A stretch of 64,000 nt of DNA from Tyto alba. Taxonomy: Eukaryota; Chordata; Aves; Strigiformes; Tytonidae. Positions within the stretch are counted from its first letter, which is position 1. Every line of letters begins with the position of its first letter. The stretch is from contig NW_024881300.1 of NCBI RefSeq assembly GCF_018691265.1, forward strand, positions 4,695,546-4,759,545, read 5' to 3'. Below are positions 62,045 through 64,000 of this stretch, in pieces. The position numbers were made by a program, and so were the translations under genes. The notes under the pieces are model-generated. The model was not told the origin of the DNA, did not search any database, and saw only the letters and a program-made list of their open reading frames with translations.

Positions 62045-62673
62045 AGTAAGAGGCAATCCCAAGCACAAATCCAGGCTGGGTGAGGAGTGGGTTGAGAGCA
62101 GCCCTGAAGAGAAGGACTTGGGGGTGTTGGTGGGTAGAAAACTGCCCATGAGGCAGCAACGTGCGCTCACAGCCCAGAACCCACCCGTGTCCTGGGCTGC
62201 AGCCAGAGCAGGGGGGGCAGCAGGGCCGGGGGGGGATTCTCCCCCTCTGCTCCGCTCTGGGGAGACCCCCCTGCAGTGCTGGGGCCAGCTCGGGGGCCCC
62301 CAACAGCAGAAGGACACGGAGCTGCTCGAGCGGGGCCAGAGGAGGCCACGGAGATGCTGGGGGGGCTGGAGCAGCTCCCCTGGGGGGCCGGGCTGAGAGA
62401 GTTGGGGGGGTTCAGCCTGGAGAAGAGAAGGGTCTGGGGAGACCTTCCAGCGGCCTCCCAGGGCTTAAAGGGGGGACAGGAGAGGTGGGGAGGGACTCTT
62501 GATTAGGGGGGGTAGGGATAGAACAAGGGGTAATGGTTTTGAACTGAAAGAGGGCAGATTCAGGTTAGATCTAAGGAAGAAATTCTCTCCTATGAGAGTG
62601 GTGAGGTGCTGGCACAGGGTGCCCGGAGAAGCTGTTGATGCCCCCTCCCAACTCAAACCATTCTATGATTCTG
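62045..62673 (+). pseudogene. CR1 retrotransposon, 3' fragment, decayed
   Basis: The reverse-transcriptase C-terminal region is recognisable in three successive frames: RGNPKHKSRLGEEW and SSPEEKDLGVLV (first), FSLEKRRVWGDL (second), and DRTRGNGFELKEGRFRLDL with RKKF (third). The frames are separated by indels. The 3' end, ACCATTCTATGATTCT, is the canonical CR1 terminus. About 110 bp present in the copy at 41 kb (its 41,297-41,407 equivalent) are missing between GATGCCCCCT and CAAACC. The sequence is strongly GC-rich with long G runs. It cannot encode a working enzyme. Confidence 0.9.
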
Positions 62674-64000
62674 TTTTCTGGAAGAGCTGTGTGAGGCTGG
62701 AGAGAGATCCTGAACAGAAGTAGAAGAGATCATGGAAAGGAGAGGAATCAAAGAACAAGTGATGTAAAGCTGAGGGTGAGGGAGGAGTTGCTCCAATTCA
62801 CAGTATCTGGGTACGCAGCATGGGGTGGTTGATACAGACTTGCAGGGATTCCCCACAGAGCCTTGAGAAAATGAATCTACATAAAGAAATAGAGGTTAGA
62901 AACATGGTGCCAGTTGAAAAAACAAAGCACAGCACACAATCTATGACATGCCTTCAAAAAGCACAAAATGTCACCAGAATTAAACTTAGTGAAGGAAATA
63001 CACTCATTTTTGTCTGTATTAGGGTTCAGCATGACACATGAATCTACAGTTTTGCCTGCAGATGTTATTTGCTTTATTCAAAATTTGTGTCAAAATATTT
63101 TAAGAAAATTTACAGATATATTTATGTTTTCAAGTACATTAAAGAAGATGTATACTAGTCCAGAATGCTTTTGAATTCCGGTTTGAATGCCATATTAGTT
63201 TGATTGCCTTAAAACTAGATTTTGTGGATGTAATGTATAATTCAGTCTGGCCACATAGACAGTCTGTATGGGTACAGTAGCAATTGGCAGTGTAGGCGGT
63301 GCCTCCCTATGTCCATTTCCACGAACCTCTGCGAGAAAAAAGCAACTGAGTCCCTGTTTTCTGTGTCTGTGTAACCATCCACACCAAAGGAGATTCGTAT
63401 GGAGACTACTGCCAGTTTGCCGTGACTATCTATAGCGTGGCTATAACAGGCTGTACGGCATATGAGATAATGGAGGCTAAATCAGGAGAGTGAGGGAGAA
63501 GGAAGGGAAGCCATCTGTGTTGCTCTTTTCCACTCTTCACAGCTGAAAGCAAGCTGCTTCGCCAAGACAGAAGCTGTGTATTCACTCAGGATTGTATGAA
63601 AACTCTAAGAAGGAGCGTGGGAGGAGGTAAACGCAGGAGTTGCTGGTCTCTGCTGTGTGCCAGCCTGGCGTGCTACGAAGCAGGAGGCAGGTTTCTACTG
63701 CAGCTTTTAACTTGGGGTCTGGTTGAAAAAAAAGATTGACAAGAAATTTGAAACAGGCTGCTGTTCCCCAGCGATTGAACAGCACAGCTTTCATTCTTTC
63801 TCATTCCTAAAATTTGAGAGAGTATCAATCAAATGGTACCAAAGATTCCCCAAAGCCGTGGCAGACTGTTCCGCTTCCATATCCAGTCTGCCGTTGTGGA
63901 CAATGAGAAATGCTGACAATCACTTCAATAATTGTTTTGACGCTTTTCTTTAGATTTACCATCTTTCCCAATAGAGAGTACTTTTGTATTTCTATTTGTC
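62674..64000. other. Non-coding stretch, no recognised gene
   Basis: Mixed to AT-rich single-copy DNA to the window edge. Open frames of up to about 76 codons have no domains. No repeat family was recognised after the CR1 terminus. Confidence 0.5.

Noticed and set aside
1..64000. CRISPR arrays, operons, tRNA or rRNA genes
   Set aside because: No regularly spaced direct repeats, no ribosome-binding-site/ORF organisation and no cloverleaf or rRNA sequence seen. The window is clearly vertebrate nuclear DNA.

Overview
This window looks like non-coding nuclear DNA from a bird. The best evidence is two 3'-terminal fragments of CR1, the dominant avian non-LTR retrotransposon (about 41,113-41,433 and 62,045-62,673), plus a short reverse-strand CR1 tail near 58,827. 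They carry the decayed reverse-transcriptase C-terminal reading frame and the characteristic 3' end that runs into ATTCTATG-type octamers. Three copies of one GC-rich, roughly 1-kb LTR family are also present. There are no operons or prokaryotic signals. No reading frame encodes a protein I recognise, and the longest open frames lie in the LTRs or are scattered chance frames. I cannot name the species or the host gene.

Layout. About 0-29 kb is AT-rich single-copy sequence with small CpG-rich patches (0.66-1.16, 10.34-10.6 and 13.15-13.3 kb) and stretches that look like conserved regulatory DNA, dense in TAATTA, octamer and ATTA motifs. It also holds one good exon candidate (63 nt at 12,034-12,096) and a weaker one in a compatible phase (66 nt at 5,021-5,086). 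LTR copy 1 lies at 29.46-30.46 kb on the minus strand. After 6 kb of unremarkable sequence, LTR copy 2 (36.31-37.18 kb) is a head-to-head palindrome: a plus-strand 5' half-LTR faces a minus-strand 5' end, leaving two inverted arms of about 260 bp. From 37 to 53 kb there is a CR1 fragment, several long A/T tracts and another regulatory-looking stretch (49.5-50.6 kb) beside an exon-like open segment (50,726-50,892). LTR copy 3 (52,989-53,998) is an intact solo LTR with a perfect 5-bp target duplication. From 54 to 64 kb there are two more regulatory-looking stretches (56.0-56.5 and 60.06-60.9 kb) and the second, internally deleted, CR1 copy.

Interpretation. The pattern of long AT-rich sequence, islands that look like developmental enhancers and at most a few tiny exons fits a large intron or a gene desert beside a developmental gene. 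That is an inference from texture, because no conservation data were available. The most unusual structure is the palindromic LTR at 36.3 kb. The claims most worth testing are the candidate exons and the 60.4-kb element, which can be read either as an exon or as a regulatory element.
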